From: Ruminococcaceae bacterium UBA3451
GTDB lineage: Bacteria; Bacillota; Clostridia; Oscillospirales; Acutalibacteraceae
Assembly: GCA_002378845.1 (NCBI GenBank)
Contig: DFRY01000020.1
Span: 38,756-45,908, forward strand
Direction: 5' to 3'
Length of the DNA: 7,153 nt
The translations under genes and the position numbers were made by a program. The notes under the pieces are model-generated. The model had not been told where the DNA came from and did not search any database. It was given only the letters and a program-made list of their open reading frames with translations. Numbering within the stretch: the stretch's first letter is position 1; the number at the start of each line of letters is the position of its first letter. Shown piece after piece: positions 4,985 through 7,153 of the stretch.

Positions 4985-6472
4985 ATGAAGAAAAGAACGC
5001 GAATCATCGGACTCATTTTGGCACTCACTCTAGTTATTACATCCTTCGCAGGAACGGCTGCATTTGCAGACGAAGTCACCCCCTCCACCATTACATTCAC
5101 AGATGGCTTTGAAGAGGTACATGCAATTGACCAGAAAGCAATCAAACAGTTTGAAGTGGAAATCAGTAACCCGGATGCTACCCTGACAGCACAATCCAGT
5201 GATGCAGGCATCCTGTCCGTTAACTTGCAGGCCGATCCGGATGAACCGGGCGATTATACTTTCTCCCTGACCGCGTGGGAAGAGGGCGACGCAACGATTA
5301 CATTCACAACTTCGGACGGCGCAACCGCTACGCAGGATATTACGGTAGGCCCGGCCGGCGAACCTATCTTTACGGTTTCTTCCGATGTAACGGGTGACTT
5401 TTCCGTTGCCAAAGGCAGCAGCCGCATTGTAAAGGTACATTACGAAAGCGATGATCTTGACCATATTTCGTTCCCTGTGCTGACAACGGACGATCAGGAA
5501 AATACGCTGCAGACACAGTTAATCGATATGGACTACGACAACAACGATTTTTACTTCCGTGTGGATGCAGTCGGTGACGACGGGCAAACCGGAAAACTTT
5601 ACTTGGGAAGTTCGGATTATATTCCGGATTATCTCTGCACGGTAACCGTTAAGGAGAATCAGGATCTTCGCCTTGACACCACCGTACCGTATATCTGCAA
5701 TACATATGACACATACCGCTTCGTTGTTTATACCTCTTCCGCTACAGCACCGGAAGTAAGCGCATACAACGATTTGATTACGATTGAGCCGGTCGGAAAA
5801 GTAACCGGTGGTTATGAGTACCGTCTGGAAGCAGAGGAAGAAGGGGAATCCCTTGTACAGGTATCCCTGAACGGTGAAAACGCATCCTTCCCGGTCATTA
5901 TCAATTATAACGACCCTCCCATTGTCAAAACAGAGATGCCGGAAACGGTGACTTTGGCAAAGGGATCTTCTGCAACTTATAAAATTAACATCATGGGCGG
6001 CGGCGAACCTCAGCTGGCGGCAGATACAACCGGAGTGGTATCCACCCAGTTAACAAAAAAAGAGGGCCCGGATTACTACTTTACCGTAACTGCGTTAGGC
6101 GACGAGGATGCAACAACAAAGCTGTATCTTACATTCCCGGATACCAATGACGACGATTTTAATGTTGATCTCAGCGACTTAACGGTTACCGCACCGGTTG
6201 GTGTGATAATGACATCCGACACCAATACGAATTTTTCTGTAAAGCAGGGTGCAAGCTACACCTTTAAAATTACCGGTGCAACCAGCTTTTACGCGGGCAG
6301 TTCCGGGGTTTTCAAAACAGAACAGGTCGGCAAAACTGCGGACGGCGGTACTCTTTATAAAATTACCGCAACCGGTCCAGGCGGGCCAGCAGGCAGGATT
6401 TTACATGTCTGCCCCCAATCAGGCGGCACAAAAGGTTTGTGTTGTAACCGTTGCGGCGGGTACTCCGGCTAA
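4985..6472 (+). CDS. Secreted multi-module Ig-like protein, frame broken near its end
   Basis: No named family was recognised. As written it has 495 residues. A clear Sec signal peptide (MKKRTR, hydrophobic core 8-22, likely cleavage after AFA at residue 28) is followed by about five beta-rich Ig-like modules at roughly 30-122, 128-222, 226-305, 311-401 and 405 onward. They share a KGSS/KQGAS-Y-x-F/V-K opening strand and end in strands such as YFTVTALGDxxxxKLYL and TVTV. The mature part is strongly acidic (many Asp/Glu, few Lys), as in extracellular proteins. There is no LPxTG, transmembrane anchor, S-layer or catalytic motif. SD AAAGGG (4971-4976) is 8 bases before the ATG. After codon 464 (GGT, 6374-6376) one extra C shifts the frame, so the last 31 residues, with four Cys, are non-homologous and the modules continue in the +1 frame to 6734. 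The intact protein would have 582 residues. It could be an adhesin or matrix protein; that is inference. Confidence 0.85.
   Translation: MKKRTRIIGLILALTLVITSFAGTAAFADEVTPSTITFTDGFEEVHAIDQKAIKQFEVEISNPDATLTAQSSDAGILSVNLQADPDEPGDYTFSLTAWEEGDATITFTTSDGATATQDITVGPAGEPIFTVSSDVTGDFSVAKGSSRIVKVHYESDDLDHISFPVLTTDDQENTLQTQLIDMDYDNNDFYFRVDAVGDDGQTGKLYLGSSDYIPDYLCTVTVKENQDLRLDTTVPYICNTYDTYRFVVYTSSATAPEVSAYNDLITIEPVGKVTGGYEYRLEAEEEGESLVQVSLNGENASFPVIINYNDPPIVKTEMPETVTLAKGSSATYKINIMGGGEPQLAADTTGVVSTQLTKKEGPDYYFTVTALGDEDATTKLYLTFPDTNDDDFNVDLSDLTVTAPVGVIMTSDTNTNFSVKQGASYTFKITGATSFYAGSSGVFKTEQVGKTADGGTLYKITATGPGGPAGRILHVCPQSGGTKGLCCNRCGGYSG
6203..6455 (+). repeat. Ig-like module 5 (repeat copy A)
   Basis: This is the first of two adjacent, clearly related modules of about 85 codons. 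It begins with VIMTSDTNTNFSVKQGASY, then FKITG, and after correction of the frameshift ends AGQQAGFYMSAP and KVCVVTVA. The same landmarks recur in copy B: SDTNxNFS, KxGAxYxFKIT, AGxxGVF, YKIT, QAGQQAG, SAPxQAA and KVCVVTVA. The shared codons in the second half of both copies suggest a duplication that is not very old. The extra C lies inside this copy. Confidence 0.85.
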
Positions 6473-6734
6473 TACCATTGTTTCCGACACCAATTCCAAC
6501 TTCAGTCTGAAGAAGGGTGCTGCCTATCAGTTTAAAATTACAGCACCGGGTCTGACCTCCATTAACTTCAGCGCGGGAACTGCCGGAGTCTTTGGAATCA
6601 CCCTTGTAAAGCATACCGGCAGCGACTTCTACTATAAAATTACTTCCATTGGTCAGGCAGGCCAGCAGGCGGGCATTTATGTTTCCGCTCCGGGACAGGC
6701 CGCAAAGAAAGTTTGCGTTGTTACCGTTGCCTGA
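6378..6734 (+). pseudogene. Displaced C-terminal part of the Ig-like protein (+1 frame)
   Basis: From CAG at 6378 the +1 frame reads QAGQQAGFYMSAP, completes module 5 and encodes all of module 6 before TGA at 6732-6734. That is 118 residues that continue the homology lost from the upstream frame at codon 464. This piece has no SD or credible start of its own (the first ATG in its frame near the break, at 6405, is mid-strand). It is therefore not an independent gene but the tail of the preceding one. It becomes one 582-codon protein if a single C at 6377/6378 is removed. It is called a pseudogene fragment because, as written, it would not be translated unless the ribosome shifts frame. Confidence 0.8.
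6474..6731 (+). repeat. Ig-like module 6 (repeat copy B)
   Basis: This is the second copy of the terminal module. It opens with TIVSDTNSNFSLKKGAAYQ, passes FKITAPG, AGTAGVFG, HTGSDFYYKIT and QAGQQAGIYVSAPGQAAKK, and ends CVVTVA. At the equivalent point it reads ATT GGT CAG GCA GGC CAG, which shows by comparison that copy A (GGT CCAG GCGG) carries one surplus C. The - strand gene at the window's right edge ends with a more diverged copy. Confidence 0.85.
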
Positions 6735-6762
6735 TTTTTCTGAAATGAGTTCCATATTATAA

Positions 6763-6808
6763 AACAGCGCCGCAGTGAGTACGCTCATTGCGGCGCTGTT
6801 GTTTGTTT
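6763..6808 (+). terminator. Strong intrinsic terminator after the Ig-like gene
   Basis: A 17-bp stem pairs 6763-6779 with 6784-6800 around a TACG (UNCG-type) loop, with one G-T pair at 6775/6788. The core is GCGCCGCAGTGAG against CTCATTGCGGCGC. It is followed by a T-rich tail (GTTTGTTT, 6801-6808). The other side is ATTATAAAA, which gives a short T run on the - strand, so it may also act as a back-up terminator for the convergent gene. Confidence 0.9.
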
Positions 6809-6854
6809 CTGAGCAGCCACGCAACAGCACAGCCGGAGATAAAAAAACTACAAG

Positions 6855-6886
6855 AAAAAGGCACCCGCTGCAGTACAGCGAGTGCC
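6855..6886 (-). terminator. Intrinsic terminator of the convergent - strand gene
   Basis: GGCACCCGCTG (6860-6870) pairs with CAGCGAGTGCC (6876-6886) around a CAGTA loop, with a single C/A mismatch. Read on the - strand, the stem is followed by TTTTT (6859-6855) and, a few bases on, a seven-T run. It lies 25 bases past the stop of the - strand gene, the expected place for its terminator. Confidence 0.85.
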
Positions 6887-6911
6887 AGGTACGTTTTATT
6901 TATGCCAATAA

Positions 6912-7153
6912 TCAGCCGATTGTTGCAATGGAGACCGGGGTCTTAGCGCCGTTCAAATAGAATCCGGCTCCCTGGCCTGCTTTGCCGACTGCTTTAATCT
7001 GATAGAAGTAGTCGTTTCCGGTGTGGCCCTTGAACATAACGGTAAACGCTTTGGGGCTGCCGGATACAAAAGCCGGTTTTGTGGAAGAGGTCAGTTTGAA
7101 CTGGTAAGTCATACCGGATTTTACAGTCAGGTTCTTTCCGGTGTCAATCTTTT
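6912..7153 (-). CDS. C-terminus of a second Ig-like module protein (5' end outside window)
   Basis: An open frame enters from the right edge and ends at TGA (6914-6912). The visible 79 or so residues begin KIDTGKNLTVKSGMTYQFKL and run through HTGNDYFYQIKAVGKAGQGAG to FYLNGAKTPVSIATIG. This is the same module as the end of the + strand protein: DTxxN and K.G..YQFK align with DTNSNFSLKKGAAYQFK, and HTGNDYFYQI with HTGSDFYYKI. The Met at 7112 is internal to the module, so it is not the start. It is probably the last module of another secreted protein that converges on the first. The closing strand differs (PVSIATI in place of KVCVVTV, without Cys). Function is unknown; a partner or alternative version of the neighbour is plausible. 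Confidence 0.8.
   Translation of the reverse strand, partial: KIDTGKNLTVKSGMTYQFKLTSSTKPAFVSGSPKAFTVMFKGHTGNDYFYQIKAVGKAGQGAGFYLNGAKTPVSIATIG

Noticed and set aside
6374..6472. Programmed +1 frameshift at GGT-CCA
   Set aside because: There is no slow stop codon at the shift point, no upstream SD-like stimulator and no conserved slippery motif such as the prfB CTT-TGA. A simple one-base insertion or error explains it better.
6775..6960. 61-codon + strand frame between the convergent genes
   Set aside because: It runs through both terminator hairpins and the end of the - strand gene and has no SD or protein features.

Overview
The window is a low-to-mid GC Gram-positive chromosome segment, most likely from a Clostridia (Oscillospiraceae/Ruminococcaceae-like) anaerobe. 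This rests on gene order (adk-map-KOW protein-infA-rpmJ-rpsM-rpsK-rpsD-rpoA-rplQ, with rpsD inside the cluster, unlike Bacillus subtilis), on the four-Cys zinc site in adenylate kinase, on zinc-type S4 and L36, and on strong AGGAGG ribosome binding sites. The genus cannot be fixed from the sequence alone.

Positions 1-4670 hold the 3' end of the S10-spc-alpha ribosomal protein supercluster, all on the + strand: the end of adk, then map, a small KOW-domain protein, infA, rpmJ, rpsM, rpsK, rpsD, rpoA and rplQ. Spacing is tight and almost every gene has its own Shine-Dalgarno. The run ends in two tandem intrinsic terminators (4604-4633 and 4641-4670). The genes supply nucleotide balance (Adk), N-terminal Met removal (Map), translation initiation (IF1), small and large ribosomal proteins, and the RNA polymerase alpha subunit. 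The most unusual point is that infA has no ATG, GTG or TTG start. The only start that gives the canonical 72-residue IF1 is an ATC codon, correctly spaced behind a strong GAGGAGG and three bases after the stop of the upstream gene.

Positions 4671-4984 are AT-rich and non-coding. They contain a very good extended -10 promoter (4797-4825) and a leader of about 150 nt with hairpins and a possible 12-codon leader peptide.

Positions 4985-6734 encode a secreted protein made of Ig-like beta modules. A single extra base at 6377/6378 breaks its frame inside the fifth module: as written the protein stops at 495 residues, and removing one C gives 582. Facing it on the - strand (6912 to the window end) is the C-terminus of a second protein carrying the same module. 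The two convergent relatives are separated by two strong terminators. This accessory, paralogous cell-surface pair replaces the ecfA/ecfT/truA/rplM genes that often follow rplQ in Firmicutes.
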